A stretch of DNA of 64,000 nt. Origin: Corynebacterium durum. GTDB lineage: Bacteria; Actinomycetota; Actinomycetes; Mycobacteriales; Mycobacteriaceae. Under the pieces are notes generated by a model. It saw only the letters and a program-made list of their open reading frames with translations. It did not search any database and was not told the origin of the DNA. A program made the position numbers and the translations under genes. Within the stretch, counting starts at the first letter, position 1; every line of letters begins with the position of its first letter. The stretch spans positions 1,550,001-1,614,000 of the forward strand of contig NZ_CP047200.1 of NCBI RefSeq assembly GCF_030408675.1, in the 5' to 3' direction. Positions 1 to 9,932 of this stretch are shown here, piece by piece.

Positions 1-156
1 TGTCTTGAACGGGCCGGCAGCAAAACCATGTATCTCCATACCAACAAAGCCTAATCGGTTAGTTCCTTAAATCCCGCAACCGCTAGGATGGGACACCGTA
101 TAGAAGAAGCATCCTGATGCTTTTCATGCTTTCCGTCCCCGTCTAGGAAGAAAACA
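1..156. other. Upstream region of the cyclophilin gene
   Basis: No convincing gene lies here. A possible -10 element (TATAGA, 99-104) stands in front of a short hairpin (stem 107-112 with 117-122, loop CCTG) followed by four T, which could be the terminator of a gene beyond the window or part of the leader. A ribosome binding site (AGGAAG, about 145-150) precedes the GTG start at 157. The -35 element is not clear. Confidence 0.3.
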
Positions 157-1029
157 GTGGCTAAGAATACATCGACTAGGAACAAAGAACGCCGCGAAGA
201 GGCACTTCGCGACTTGGACCGTGAGCTACGTGTCCGTGACCGCGCCGAAAAGTCCAAGCCGCTCGGCGTAGCCGCCGCCTCTGTCCTCGTCATCGTCGCC
301 ATCGTTGGTGGCATCTGGTGGGCTGCCAACCAAAACGGGGACGACAAAAACACCGACCAGCAGGCACAGAACAGCACCAGCGCCACCCCGGACCCGGCTG
401 CCAACACTCAGCCCTTAGCGACGGCGCGAACCAACCCGCTGCCCGAGACCGTCAATTGCACCTACACTCCCGAAGGTCAAGCAGCGCGGGAGGTGTCCGT
501 GCCACCTGCCGAGAACATTCCCGCCACCGGCACAGTCACCGTCACGCTCAATACCAATGCGGGTCCCATTGGCATGACTCTAGATCGTGCGGTATCTCCC
601 TGCACGGTCAATGCGGTTCAGCACCTGGCAGCCAACAATTTCTACAACGACACGATCTGCCACCGCATGACCAGCGAAGGCATTCACGTGCTGCAGTGTG
701 GTGACCCCAGCGGTTCCGGCTCCGGCGGACCTGGGTTCAAGTTCCCTAACGAGTACCCCACTGACGAGGCCGGTGGCAACGCGACCCAGCCCGTCAACTA
801 CAAGCGCGGTACCATCGCTATGGCTAACTCCGGCCCAGACACTAACGGTTCGCAGTTCTTCCTGAACTACGGCGACTCCCCGCTGGCTCCTCAATACACC
901 TACTTTGGGCAGATCAACGAAGCCGGGCTGGCCACCTTGGACAGCATCGCGGGCAAAGGCATCAAAGACGGCGCGGGCGATGGCGCCCCCGCCGAGGAAG
1001 TCAAGATCGAGAGCGCTACCGTCTCTTAA
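157..1029 (+). CDS. Membrane-anchored cyclophilin-type peptidyl-prolyl cis-trans isomerase
   Basis: This 290-residue protein probably catalyses cis-trans isomerisation of X-Pro bonds in proteins outside the membrane. A charged N-terminus (residues 1-33) is followed by one membrane segment (about 36-56), a Thr/Asn/Gln-rich linker to about 105, and a cyclophilin domain from about 122 to the end. Cyclophilin hallmarks are the CHRM segment, LQCGDP, and the MANSGPDTNGSQFF block. The tryptophan that confers strong cyclosporin binding on eukaryotic cyclophilins is not seen, as in many bacterial members. The GTG start has an AGGAAG site 6-7 bases upstream. The gene faces rel, as ppiB does in mycobacteria. 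Confidence in the family is high; substrate is unknown. Confidence 0.93.
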   Translation: MAKNTSTRNKERREEALRDLDRELRVRDRAEKSKPLGVAAASVLVIVAIVGGIWWAANQNGDDKNTDQQAQNSTSATPDPAANTQPLATARTNPLPETVNCTYTPEGQAAREVSVPPAENIPATGTVTVTLNTNAGPIGMTLDRAVSPCTVNAVQHLAANNFYNDTICHRMTSEGIHVLQCGDPSGSGSGGPGFKFPNEYPTDEAGGNATQPVNYKRGTIAMANSGPDTNGSQFFLNYGDSPLAPQYTYFGQINEAGLATLDSIAGKGIKDGAGDGAPAEEVKIESATVS

Positions 1030-1054
1030 ACTCCTCACAGACTCCCCCACTTCA

Positions 1055-1098
1055 GAACCCTCATCCGTGGCGAAAACCCCGCACACAGATGGGGGTTC
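1055..1098 (+). terminator. Possible terminator after the cyclophilin gene
   Basis: A 15-base arm (1055-1069) pairs with 1084-1098 with one mismatch and one G-T pair. No strong T run follows directly, so this is only a candidate terminator. Confidence 0.4.
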
Positions 1099-1109
1099 TG
1101 TCGGCAATA

Positions 1110-1301
1110 TTAAAAAATTTTAAGATAGAGTCTATGAAGCAGGTTTATGCAACATCGCTGTTCAGAAACGTTTTTGCTGTATTTTTGTGGTGGAACCTGA
1201 TTTTTTGACCCCTCAACCAGGTTGCATTTTCTGATTTTGCCGTTACGCTATAAACGGAATTACAAATTTTCCTTACTCTCTCTGAAAAGGAACGGCACTC
1301 C
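1110..1301 (+). promoter_or_regulatory. Leader and probable promoter of the small secreted protein gene
   Basis: This AT-rich 190-base stretch contains a good -10 hexamer (TATAAA, 1249-1254). A weak -35 could be TTTTCT (1227-1232, spacer 16). A ribosome site (GAAAAGGA) lies about 10 bases before the ATG at 1302. No operator palindrome was seen. Confidence 0.4.
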
Positions 1302-1745
1302 ATGAAGCTGATCTCCCGTAAAGCCGCTATCGCTGCTATCACCGCAGCAGCAGTCACCGCCGGGACTATGACTGCTCCGGCAATGGCTGACAAAAAACCT
1401 GCTAATCCTCCTGCTAGCACCAGCCAGAGCGCTGCCCCCTCTTCCAGCAAAGCTCAAGGCTCTTCCAATGCAGTAGTTGGATCCTCCGAGCTTTTCTCCG
1501 GTTCCTCTGAGACCTCCGGCCTGTCCAGCTCCCGTGAGATCGACAAGGAGATCAAGGACCTGGATCCGAATGACAAGGATTACCAGTCCAAGAAAGAAGC
1601 TTTGGAGAAGAAAAAGAAGGACAGCCGTAAGGACACCATCGATAACCTCAAGGACATCCTGACGGTCCTGACCACTGTCGGTTCTCTGCTCGGTGCCCTG
1701 TACACCATCGGCAACAACCTTGATCGTTTGAACCGCAACCGCTAA
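1302..1745 (+). CDS. Small secreted protein of unknown function
   Basis: I do not recognise this 147-residue protein. It begins with a clear Sec signal peptide (residues 1-29; basic MKLISRK, Ala-rich core, cleavage after AMA). The mature part has a Ser-rich stretch (about 35-75), a highly charged segment of alternating Lys and Asp/Glu (about 77-110), a hydrophobic stretch near 118-135 and a basic tail with Asn and Arg. The C-terminal hydrophobic stretch could be a weak membrane anchor or an amphipathic helix. It has its own promoter region and a strong terminator, so it is a single-gene unit facing rel. Surface or small export roles are possible but not shown. Confidence 0.75.
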   Translation: MKLISRKAAIAAITAAAVTAGTMTAPAMADKKPANPPASTSQSAAPSSSKAQGSSNAVVGSSELFSGSSETSGLSSSREIDKEIKDLDPNDKDYQSKKEALEKKKKDSRKDTIDNLKDILTVLTTVGSLLGALYTIGNNLDRLNRNR

Positions 1746-1766
1746 ATTTTATAGGCGTTGACGCCC

Positions 1767-1802
1767 ACCGGCTGCTGTCCTTGATGGATGCAGCCGGTTT
1801 TT
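1767..1802 (+). terminator. Rho-independent terminator after the small secreted protein
   Basis: A 9-base stem (ACCGGCTGC at 1767-1775 with GCAGCCGGT at 1790-1798) is followed by a T run, in the correct position for the plus-strand gene and between two convergent genes. Confidence 0.85.
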
Positions 1803-1856
1803 GCTGTTTGTGCGTGACGACGCCCGGGCACCACCACTCCACGCACCTTACGTCAC

Positions 1857-4142
1857 CTACCCCCCAGAGGTGAGGCGGTACACGTCAAACACTCCCTCAA
1901 TGTTGCGTAGCTGCGTCATCAGCGCGCCAAGCTGTTTGGTGTCTGACACCTCGAAGGTGAACTTGCAGACGGCCACATGGTCTTCAGAGGAATGGGAATT
2001 CATAGACACCACCGCGACGCGCTGTTCATTGATCACTCGAGTCAGCTCAAACAACAAACCACTGCGATCCAGTGCCTCCAGTTGCAGTGTTGCCGCGAAC
2101 ACCGCACCGGAGCCCTCAGACGCCCACTGCACGTCAACAATGCGCTGGGATTCCTCCCGCAGCTTCTCGGCGTTCGTGCAATCCGCACGGTGAACGGATA
2201 CTCCACCGCCGCGGGTGACAAACCCGAAAATCTCATCACCTGGCACCGGTCGGCAGCATTTGGCCAGTTTCGCCATCACATCAGGGCTGCCTTCAACCAA
2301 GATACCCGTACCGTCACTCTTGGCGTGCGCTTTCTTACCCACCAGCTCACTGAATGGGGTGCGTGCTGCCAGTGCGTCTTCGGCATCGTCCTCGTTGCCA
2401 AAAATGGCCATGAGGCGGTTAGCCACATGCCCGGCGGAAACGCGCCCCTGACCTATGGCGGTGTACAGTGCATCCACGTCGCTGTAATGCAGTTCCGTAG
2501 CCACGGTTTTCATAGACTGCACTGTAAACAGGCGATGCATGGGAAGCCCGCCTCGTTGCACTTCTGCAGCCAAAGCGTCGCGGCCCAACTCCAAGGATTC
2601 CTCGCGGCGTTCCTTGGCAAACCACTGCCTGATCTTCGCTTTCGCCCGCGGCGAGACCACAAACTTTTGCCAGTCCTGGCTGGGACCAGCATCTGGGTCT
2701 TTTGAGGTGAATACCTCTACGCGGTCGCCCGACTTGAGTGTGGATTCTAGGGCGACGAGCTTGCCGTTCACCTTGGCGCCAATGCAGCGATGTCCCACCT
2801 CTGTGTGTACTGCATATGCCAAGTCCACGGGGGTCGCATCAACAGGCAGGCTCATCACGTCGCCTTTGGGGGTAAACACGAAGATCTGGCTGGTGGTGAG
2901 GTCGTAGCGCAGGTTGTCTAGGAATTCGTTGGGGTCTGCGGCTTCTTTCTGCCAATCCAGTAGTTGGCGCATCCACGCCATCTGGTCGACTTCCGCCTGT
3001 GAACCTTTATGGCTGCCCTTGGTTTCCTTGTACCGCCAGTGCGCCGCGATGCCGAATTCCGCATTGAAGTGCATGTCATGAGTGCGTACCTGCACTTCGA
3101 GGGGTTTGCCCCCCGGACCCATGACCGTGGTATGCAAGGACTGGTATACGCCAAACCGTGGGGCGGAAATGTAGTCTTTAAACCGCCCTGGCATGGCCGA
3201 ATAGAGAGCATGAACGGCGCCAATGGCGGAGTAACAGTTGTTGGGGGTATCCACAAGAATGCGGATACCCACCAGATCGAAAATCTCGTCGAAGTCGCGG
3301 CCACGGACAATCATCTTTTGGTAGATGGACCAGTAGTGTTTCGGCCTACCCATGACCTCTGCGGGAATGTTGTTTTCCTTCATGGAGGCCGACACTTGGT
3401 CGATGATTTCCGTCAAGTAACGGTCACGTGAAGGGGCACGGTCGGCAACAAGCCGCACGATCTCCTCATATTTTTTGGGGTACAGGATGGCAAAAGACAG
3501 GTCTTCCAGTTCCCATTTCACTGATGCCATGCCTAGGCGATGCGCAAGCGGCGCAATGACTTCAAGGGTTTGACGTGCCTTCTTTGCCTGTTTCTGCGGC
3601 GGCAAAAAACGCATGGTCCGCATGTTGTGGAGGCGATCAGCCACCTTGATCACCAGGACCCTGGGGTCTTGGCTCATCGCTACAATCATCTTCCTGATTG
3701 TTTCGGCTTCCGCAGCCGCCCCAAGCGCTACTTTGTCGAGTTTGGTCACGCCGTCGACAAGGCGGGCGACTTCCGCACCGAAGTCGTGTTCCAGATCGTC
3801 GATGGAATAGTCGGTGTCTTCCACCGTGTCATGCAAAAGTGCCGCAACCAGCGTGGTGGTGTCCATGCCAATCTCGGCAGCGATGGTGGCCACAGCTAGT
3901 GGGTGTGAGATGTAGGGGTCACCTGATTTTCGGTATACCCCTTCGTGCAGTCGTTCAGCCTTGTTATAGGCGCGTTGCAACAGCGCCACATCGGCTTTTG
4001 GGTGGATTTCCCGATGGATGCTCACCAAGGGATCGAGCACCGGGTCTACTTTGACCCTGTTGCCGGTAAGGCTTCGGGCAAGACGAGCAGACATGCTCCG
4101 CATGCTGACCTGCTGTTTGACCGGCTTGTTGTCTGCGCTCAC
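1857..4142 (-). CDS. rel: Bifunctional (p)ppGpp synthetase/hydrolase Rel
   Basis: Rel makes (p)ppGpp from ATP and GTP/GDP on starved ribosomes and also hydrolyses it, controlling the stringent response in the cytoplasm. The 761-residue length fits the long ribosome-associated family. In order: HD hydrolase domain ([10 protein letters not shown], His-Asp at 104-105), synthetase domain (about 260-375, with the YQSLHT block), TGS domain (about 420-480), a conserved KCCRPVPGD segment, and a C-terminal ACT domain. The intact HD motif suggests an active hydrolase. The start is GTG at 4142, overlapping the apt stop as GTGA, so translation is probably coupled to apt. The order secD-secF-binding protein-apt-rel is a known corynebacterial arrangement. 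Confidence 0.97.
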   Translation of the reverse strand: MSADNKPVKQQVSMRSMSARLARSLTGNRVKVDPVLDPLVSIHREIHPKADVALLQRAYNKAERLHEGVYRKSGDPYISHPLAVATIAAEIGMDTTTLVAALLHDTVEDTDYSIDDLEHDFGAEVARLVDGVTKLDKVALGAAAEAETIRKMIVAMSQDPRVLVIKVADRLHNMRTMRFLPPQKQAKKARQTLEVIAPLAHRLGMASVKWELEDLSFAILYPKKYEEIVRLVADRAPSRDRYLTEIIDQVSASMKENNIPAEVMGRPKHYWSIYQKMIVRGRDFDEIFDLVGIRILVDTPNNCYSAIGAVHALYSAMPGRFKDYISAPRFGVYQSLHTTVMGPGGKPLEVQVRTHDMHFNAEFGIAAHWRYKETKGSHKGSQAEVDQMAWMRQLLDWQKEAADPNEFLDNLRYDLTTSQIFVFTPKGDVMSLPVDATPVDLAYAVHTEVGHRCIGAKVNGKLVALESTLKSGDRVEVFTSKDPDAGPSQDWQKFVVSPRAKAKIRQWFAKERREESLELGRDALAAEVQRGGLPMHRLFTVQSMKTVATELHYSDVDALYTAIGQGRVSAGHVANRLMAIFGNEDDAEDALAARTPFSELVGKKAHAKSDGTGILVEGSPDVMAKLAKCCRPVPGDEIFGFVTRGGGVSVHRADCTNAEKLREESQRIVDVQWASEGSGAVFAATLQLEALDRSGLLFELTRVINEQRVAVVSMNSHSSEDHVAVCKFTFEVSDTKQLGALMTQLRNIEGVFDVYRLTSGG

Positions 4143-4711
4143 GAATCCGCCCCCTTGTTGTTCCCACCTTCCTCACCGTCTGCATTAACCACCGTCAACG
4201 GTGTATCTCCTAGTTTGTCGCGTCCACCAAGGCCAGCAACTTCCAACACCACCGCGTGCCCCACCACCGTTGCCCCACGTCGTTCTAGGAGGGATCGGGC
4301 CGCAACGAGCGTGCCTCCGGTGGCCAACACGTCGTCGATAAGCACTACCTTCTGACCAGCAAGCGGGATGCCTTCTGCAGGTATCTCCAATGCCGCCACG
4401 CCATATTCCAGCGCATATTCCTCGGTGAATACCGGTGGCGGCAGTTTACCCTTCTTACGGATAGCCACAATGCCCAACCCCAGTTTGTAGGCGACGGCCG
4501 AGCCGAGCAGGAATCCTCGCGCATCTAACCCACCAATCAGGTCAGCGTCGTAGCGTTCGGCTGCGGCGGCAAGCGCGTCGATCACCATGCGCAGACCGTC
4601 TTTGTTGGCTAACACAGGAGTGAGATCTTCAAATATCACACCCTCAGCTGGGAAATCTGGCACGAGTCGAATCAGGTCCGCGAGCGCTTCCCGTACAGTA
4701 GTGTACGTCAT
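4139..4711 (-). CDS. apt: Adenine phosphoribosyltransferase
   Basis: This enzyme salvages adenine to AMP using PRPP. The 190-residue protein carries the PRPP-binding motif [13 protein letters not shown] (residues 122-134) and the upstream [10 protein letters not shown] loop of type I APRTs. Its ATG overlaps the stop of the preceding binding-protein gene (ATGA), and its stop overlaps the rel start, so the three genes are translationally coupled. Placement next to rel links purine salvage with (p)ppGpp metabolism. Confidence 0.96.
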   Translation of the reverse strand: MTYTTVREALADLIRLVPDFPAEGVIFEDLTPVLANKDGLRMVIDALAAAAERYDADLIGGLDARGFLLGSAVAYKLGLGIVAIRKKGKLPPPVFTEEYALEYGVAALEIPAEGIPLAGQKVVLIDDVLATGGTLVAARSLLERRGATVVGHAVVLEVAGLGGRDKLGDTPLTVVNADGEEGGNNKGADS

Positions 4712-6348
4712 TTCTTTCTACTTTCTTGCCACCGATCCATGTTCCACCCGATGCCTGACAACGAGGTGTTTACTACAACGTTAGTTATTGTGCGATCAAC
4801 CACAAAAGTGTGGGGCTGAGCTGCCAATGGAATCGTCGGCACGTCAACCCACAGGCGCTCCTCCCCCTGCCGCAAGGCTTCTACGTCACCTGATGTTGCA
4901 TTGACATCACCGAACTGGCTATTCGGATCCATGGCCACCAGCACCGCATCCAGCTTGCGCGGGTCAAGCTGAGTGGTGCCATTGTCCTGCTTCCGATCCA
5001 CCGCCAAATCCTGAATAGTCCCGGCATCACCGGAGGCATCAACAACATTCACACCGGCAGGCTGGCAGCTGGCGCGCATTTTCTCCACCATCGCCGCTTT
5101 GCGCGAATTCGGGGCGATGTAGCCCACACGAATCGTCTGCCCACGTAACATCTCTGCACGCGGAATATCCACCCCAAGATGCGCAGCGCCAATGTGCTCT
5201 GTTTGTTGATTAATTGGGTCATCAGCGGTGGTCAAACGCGTACCCATTGGTTTCACGTCCACACCAGAGGCGCGTGCAGACTCCTCAGCCACCGCCGCTA
5301 TGTCAATACATGCGGCGAACGCCTGTCGGGCCTCTGGCGATGCCAATACACCCGCTTTGGCCAGCACCAACTGCTCATTCAAATCCCCCACTGCGTTACT
5401 GATGTTGAAGGGGTTTTTGGAATTGTTGCGGTCTACCCATGGAACATCTGCTTCACCGACAAGGTCCGCTACCTCAATGCTTTTGTCGGCAGCCTTAGCG
5501 GACAGGTCCGTTCCCTTCGGCCAGAGCGTCACCTTAGATAAAGCGGGTTGATCCCCCACATACTGCTCATTGGGAGTGAGGGTGACATGGCCGTCCTCCC
5601 CCACATCCGCAATCTTGAACGGACCCGCAGATACCTGCAGTTGTGCATCAAACGATCCCAGGTTGAAACCATCACTCCACACTTGGGCGATGGGCCGAAG
5701 AGTGTCAACATCCCCTTCATGCAGTTCGTCAACCAGTTGTTGCTCGTTTTTCCCAGTTTTGGATGCGATGACATGCGATGGCAGCACCGTCCCCGGGCCG
5801 AACAGGTACCGCCAGCGTGCACCCATATCACGTTTAAACACCACGGTGAATTGCTTTGATCCGGGTGTGCATTCCAGGTTTTCTACCTGCTCCATCAGTG
5901 GGATGCGGGAGTTAAAAAGTTCTGGCATGCTTCCAGCACGGAATGCCAGAAGGAAATCATTGCAGGTCACCGGCGCACCGTCGGAGTATTTTGCATTTTC
6001 AGAGATTGCGTATTCAACCCGCTGAGGCTCCCCCGGAATGGTTTTTGCAGTAGCCAGATCGCGGTTGGGAATCAACTGTCCCGACGGTCCCACCACAAAC
6101 ACCGGTGGATATAAGCGTCCAGCAAGCAGATCCGCCTGCGTTGATGCGCCTACATTGGTGCCCGCGTTTGTGGTGAACAGGGGCGTACTCAAACCGTAGC
6201 CGAAATGATCAATGTCGCGGTCGTTTCCTGAGGAGCAGGTCACCAGCGATGTCGCACATGCCACAATCGCACCCACCATCGCAGCAGCTTTCCTACCACC
6301 AGACCAGGGCCTGTGCCGCACCTTGTTGGTGAGAATGGAAGCAGACAT
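4708..6348 (-). CDS. ABC transporter substrate-binding lipoprotein, family 5 (DciAE-like)
   Basis: A 546-residue extracytoplasmic solute-binding protein of the dipeptide/oligopeptide family. The N-terminus has a basic stretch, a hydrophobic core and a lipobox ending at Cys38 (LVTC), so it should be a lipoprotein. A typical family-5 element in the first lobe is [16 protein letters not shown]. No ATPase or permease gene adjoins it. In other corynebacteria the same orphan gene lies between secF and apt and has been called dciAE; a dipeptide ligand is inherited from that name and not shown here. The ATG has a CAGGAG site 8-10 bases upstream. It is separated from secF by a hairpin, so it may also have its own promoter. 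Confidence 0.88.
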   Translation of the reverse strand: MSASILTNKVRHRPWSGGRKAAAMVGAIVACATSLVTCSSGNDRDIDHFGYGLSTPLFTTNAGTNVGASTQADLLAGRLYPPVFVVGPSGQLIPNRDLATAKTIPGEPQRVEYAISENAKYSDGAPVTCNDFLLAFRAGSMPELFNSRIPLMEQVENLECTPGSKQFTVVFKRDMGARWRYLFGPGTVLPSHVIASKTGKNEQQLVDELHEGDVDTLRPIAQVWSDGFNLGSFDAQLQVSAGPFKIADVGEDGHVTLTPNEQYVGDQPALSKVTLWPKGTDLSAKAADKSIEVADLVGEADVPWVDRNNSKNPFNISNAVGDLNEQLVLAKAGVLASPEARQAFAACIDIAAVAEESARASGVDVKPMGTRLTTADDPINQQTEHIGAAHLGVDIPRAEMLRGQTIRVGYIAPNSRKAAMVEKMRASCQPAGVNVVDASGDAGTIQDLAVDRKQDNGTTQLDPRKLDAVLVAMDPNSQFGDVNATSGDVEALRQGEERLWVDVPTIPLAAQPHTFVVDRTITNVVVNTSLSGIGWNMDRWQESRKK

Positions 6349-6427
6349 TCAAACAACTCCTGACGGTATCTGGGCTTGAACTAGATAAGTATAAAACCCC
6401 AACCGCCATAACGCCCATCGGGGTAAC

Positions 6428-6466
6428 AAAATACCGCCCTCCACCTGCGCTGGAAGACGGTATTTT
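6428..6466 (-). terminator. Hairpin between secF and the binding-protein gene
   Basis: An AAAATACCG arm (6428-6436) pairs with CGGTATTTT (6458-6466) and is flanked by A/T on both sides. It lies just after the secF stop and could terminate or attenuate secDF transcription into the downstream genes. Confidence 0.65.
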
Positions 6467-6490
6467 GGATACGACTAAAGTGCGATCAGG

Positions 6491-7630
6491 CTAACGATCC
6501 CGGTCCGGACGCCAGCTGGCACCAAAGGACGTATTCTGCCGGGGTGCCGCCACCGTTTCAGTAGCGTGGGCCGAGCTTGCCGCAGCATCAACATCATCAT
6601 CGACGTCCTGCGCATCAACGTCGCCCTCAGCCTCCTGGCGAGCACGGACACGGGCCACGGCCTTGTTGTGGGCACGGTACTTCTGCTGGCGGTTTTTCAA
6701 GCTCACAACGATTGGCGTGGCCAAGAACACCGATGAGAATGTACCTTCAATAACGCCAATCAACTGCACTAGCGACAAGTCCTTCAGCGTTCCCACACCC
6801 ATCAGCCACACGGCGATCACCATTAGCGCCGCAATGGGCAGTGCGGAGATCACCGTCGTGGAGATAGAACGCATCACAGTCTGGTTCACGGCTAGGTTGG
6901 CCTGCTCGGCGTAGGTGCGCCTGCGGGAATCCAATAACCCGGCCGTGTTTTCCTTGACTTTGTCAAACACCACCACCGTGTCGTACAGAGAGAACGCCAA
7001 CACCGTGAGCAAACCAATAATGGTTGCTGGACTGACCTCAAACCCGATCAGAGCGTAGGTACCGCCTATGACCACGGCGTCGACACCCAGAGCCGCAAGA
7101 GCAGCAATGGCCATATCGCGTTCGAAACGGAAGGCAATGTAGAGGAAGATCAGAATGAAGAACACACCCAACGCGATAAGCATGCGGTAAGTAATGGTCG
7201 AGCCCCAAGACTCGGATACTGTGGAATCACCCACCGCATCCGGGTTAGCCACGCCCGTCGCGTCCTTCGGTTGGAACCGCTCAAACAGCGCAGAGCGAGC
7301 TTTGTTGATCTGGTCATCTGTCAGACGCTCTGAGTTAATTTCCAGAATGCGGGAGTCACCAGAGCCAACCACCTGCACTAACTGCGGGGTCACACCAGTT
7401 GCCTGTGTAAACACTTCTTCCACCTGCGATGTTTCCGTGTCACCGGCAGGCATGTTCATCTTGGTACCGCCCTGGAAATCAATCCCTAGGGTAAAACCCC
7501 GGAAAATAATAGCCAGCAGACACACCAGAAGCAGCACACCAGTGATGCTGTACCACAACCGGCGACGGCCAACGAAGTCAAGTCCACCTTCACCTGTGTA
7601 AAGGCGTGAAAGAGTTCCAGCGTTAGTCAT
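6491..7630 (-). CDS. secF: Protein translocase subunit SecF
   Basis: SecF works with SecD at the SecYEG channel, using the proton gradient to help pull exported proteins through. The 379-residue protein has the six-helix RND-type layout: a first helix near residues 29-47, an extracytoplasmic domain opening with the conserved FTLGIDFQGGTKMN block, then five helices with GLLTVLAFSLYDTVVVFDKVKEN, the SecF signature. The C-terminal tail is charged and Ala/Arg-rich. Only two bases separate it from the secD stop, so the genes are co-transcribed. Confidence 0.97.
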   Translation of the reverse strand: MTNAGTLSRLYTGEGGLDFVGRRRLWYSITGVLLLVCLLAIIFRGFTLGIDFQGGTKMNMPAGDTETSQVEEVFTQATGVTPQLVQVVGSGDSRILEINSERLTDDQINKARSALFERFQPKDATGVANPDAVGDSTVSESWGSTITYRMLIALGVFFILIFLYIAFRFERDMAIAALAALGVDAVVIGGTYALIGFEVSPATIIGLLTVLAFSLYDTVVVFDKVKENTAGLLDSRRRTYAEQANLAVNQTVMRSISTTVISALPIAALMVIAVWLMGVGTLKDLSLVQLIGVIEGTFSSVFLATPIVVSLKNRQQKYRAHNKAVARVRARQEAEGDVDAQDVDDDVDAAASSAHATETVAAPRQNTSFGASWRPDRDR

Positions 7631-7632
7631 GG

Positions 7633-9480
7633 TTAGTTATCCTCTTTCTTTTCGTCATCCGAATCGCTCTGCTCAGCGGCTTGATCGGCAGGCAACACCT
7701 CACCAGCTGCGCGACGGTTCTTGGCGACCTGCATAACCTTGCCCAAACCATTGACGGCGGGCTTGGAGAACCATGGCACACGGGACGCCAGAATCACCAT
7801 CGGAGCAGTCACCAGGAAGGTGATCACAAGGTCAAAGATAGTGGTCAAGCCCAATGTGAAGGCAAAGCCCTTCACATCACCCACAGCCAGCACGTAGAGC
7901 ACAACAGCCGCAATCAGGGAGACGAAGTTACCTGACAAAATGGTGTGCTTTGCACGGTTCCACGCCCGCGGAACCGACGATCGGAACGTTCGTCCATCAC
8001 GAACTTCATCCTTAATGCGTTCGTAGAACACCACAAAGGAGTCCGCTGTTGTACCAATACCAATGATCAAGCCCGCAATGCCGGCCAGATCCAACGAATA
8101 ACCAATCCACCGACCCAACAAGACCAGTGAACCGTAGACCAGTGCGCCCGAGGCAAACAACGAGAACACAGCCAGCACACCAAACACGCGGTAATAAGCC
8201 AGCGCAAACAAGCTGACCAGTGCCAAGCCCACCAAACCAGCAATCAAACCTGCACGTAGTGATGCAAAGCCCAAGGTTGCGGGGATGGTTACCGACGTCC
8301 CGCCGCGCTCGCCGTTCTCACCCGCAAAGCTCAATGGTAGTGCGCCGTAACGCAGGTTATTGGCCAGATCGGTGGCCTCCTGCTCAGTGAAACGCCCTGT
8401 GATGGAAGTACCACTTCCTGGAGGAGTCGCAGACTGAATCACCGGTGCGGAAATAACCTGCGAATCAAGCGTCACAGCAACCTGACGCTGCAGGTTCTCC
8501 TGCGTCAAAGCTGCCCAGGTGGATCCACCCGGCTCATTATCATTTGACTTGAACGCAAAGTTGACTTCCATCTGCCCGTTCTGCGGGTTCAGACCACCCG
8601 TGATGGGGCGGCTGGTATCAATCTCGTTACCAGACAGACGTTTACCATGTTCCTGATCCGTCTCCCCCACAAGCAAAGGTGCGGGAGCGAGCACGTACTT
8701 TTGGCCCTGGCTTGGGTCACAGGCAACAAGGGGCTTAGCGGGGTCGTCGGTACCCGCAATCGGGTCCATGTCTTTACTTCCAGCTTCACACTGCAGCAGA
8801 GCGTACGCGGATAACTGAATGGCGGGATCAACAGACTGACGATCTTGCCGTAGCACCTCAGTAACCTTGCTTCGCTGCTCTGCGGCGGCAATGGAATTTG
8901 CGGGCTCCTTCGGTGCAGTTGCTGTGACCTTAGTGACCTCTAGGCGCTCGCCACCTTCCTGAACATTCTGGTTAATCAGGTTGGCTATGGCATCCATGGA
9001 CTGATTAGCCTGATCAGGCGTGACAATGCCGTTTTCCACCCAGCGATTCGCCATCTCCGTCAAAACAGGACTAAACGCCGCCACTGATTCCGGGGTGGCC
9101 AGATTAGACACCGGACGGAAAAGCAACTGCGATGTTTGGCCAAGAGCTCGCGCCTGCGACGTATCATCACCCGGGACCGTAATCACCAACGTGTCACCAT
9201 CAGTGACCACACTGGCGCCGGACACACCCATGCCGTTGACGCGGTTTTCCAGAATCGTCCGAGCCTGAGCAAGCTGCTCGGATGTGGGGCGCTCACCCTG
9301 CGGAACGAGGGTGACGCGGGTTCCGCCCTGCAGGTCAATACCCAACTTTGGGATCGGACTGCGATCAGGAAGGAAGAAGATGAGCGCGTAGACAATCGCC
9401 AAGAGCAGCACAAACAAAGCAAGCGCCTGTTTAGGCCACCGTGACTGTCCAATACGGGTTCTTCGGCCTTGGGAAGCCAA
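7633..9480 (-). CDS. secD: Protein translocase subunit SecD
   Basis: SecD is the partner of SecF. The 615-residue protein has a first membrane helix near 19-36, the conserved LGIDLQGGTRVTL segment, a large extracytoplasmic region that is long for the family, and a five-helix C-terminal half with GIGTTADSFVVFYERIKDE. The tail ends in an acidic Asp/Glu/Lys stretch. The start codon is TTG at 9480, supported by an AAGGAG site about 9 bases upstream. It follows yajC in the same direction. Confidence 0.97.
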   Translation of the reverse strand: MASQGRRTRIGQSRWPKQALALFVLLLAIVYALIFFLPDRSPIPKLGIDLQGGTRVTLVPQGERPTSEQLAQARTILENRVNGMGVSGASVVTDGDTLVITVPGDDTSQARALGQTSQLLFRPVSNLATPESVAAFSPVLTEMANRWVENGIVTPDQANQSMDAIANLINQNVQEGGERLEVTKVTATAPKEPANSIAAAEQRSKVTEVLRQDRQSVDPAIQLSAYALLQCEAGSKDMDPIAGTDDPAKPLVACDPSQGQKYVLAPAPLLVGETDQEHGKRLSGNEIDTSRPITGGLNPQNGQMEVNFAFKSNDNEPGGSTWAALTQENLQRQVAVTLDSQVISAPVIQSATPPGSGTSITGRFTEQEATDLANNLRYGALPLSFAGENGERGGTSVTIPATLGFASLRAGLIAGLVGLALVSLFALAYYRVFGVLAVFSLFASGALVYGSLVLLGRWIGYSLDLAGIAGLIIGIGTTADSFVVFYERIKDEVRDGRTFRSSVPRAWNRAKHTILSGNFVSLIAAVVLYVLAVGDVKGFAFTLGLTTIFDLVITFLVTAPMVILASRVPWFSKPAVNGLGKVMQVAKNRRAAGEVLPADQAAEQSDSDDEKKEDN

Positions 9481-9543
9481 TGGACTTTCTCCTTATATAC
9501 AAAACAAAAAGATGCGCCTTAACGCTTCATTAACATGATTAGG

Positions 9544-9870
9544 TTACGCTGAATCATTTTCAGCGTTATCACCGGGTTGTGTATTGGAATTACTCACCGG
9601 TTCGGTTGGCGTCGCACGCCTCACAATGACCGCGCGCTCCCAGGTAAGCACCACACCTGGTGCCACCTCCAACTCAACCTCGGTGGGCCGCAGAGCTGTG
9701 ATTGTCCCATGCACACCGGAACTTGTGACAACAGCATCGCCCACTGCCAGCCCTTCCTGCACAGTCTTGATGTCATTCAGCTGCCGCTGTTGACGACGCA
9801 TCTGAAAGAACATTGGCGCAAGAAAAACCACAAGTATCAAACCAAGAAGCACTAGTTGGTTCACGTCCAT
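9544..9870 (-). CDS. yajC: Preprotein translocase subunit YajC
   Basis: YajC is a small membrane protein associated with SecDF. The 108-residue sequence has one N-terminal membrane helix (about 5-22), the family segment FFQMRRQQRQ, and a cytoplasmic domain with the conserved GDAVVTSSGVHGTI loop. The tail is acidic and Asn-rich. It lies between ruvB and secD, the usual actinobacterial order, 63 bases before secD. Confidence 0.95.
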   Translation of the reverse strand: MDVNQLVLLGLILVVFLAPMFFQMRRQQRQLNDIKTVQEGLAVGDAVVTSSGVHGTITALRPTEVELEVAPGVVLTWERAVIVRRATPTEPVSNSNTQPGDNAENDSA

Positions 9871-9932
9871 AACGTCACAGTCTGCCAGATTTAACCTTGT
9901 CGGCGCACCCCAGCTATACCATGTACCGAGTT

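Noticed and set aside
580-1107. Long minus-strand open frame opposite the cyclophilin gene
   Set aside because: It is the antisense shadow of a well supported gene and has no ribosome site or family resemblance.
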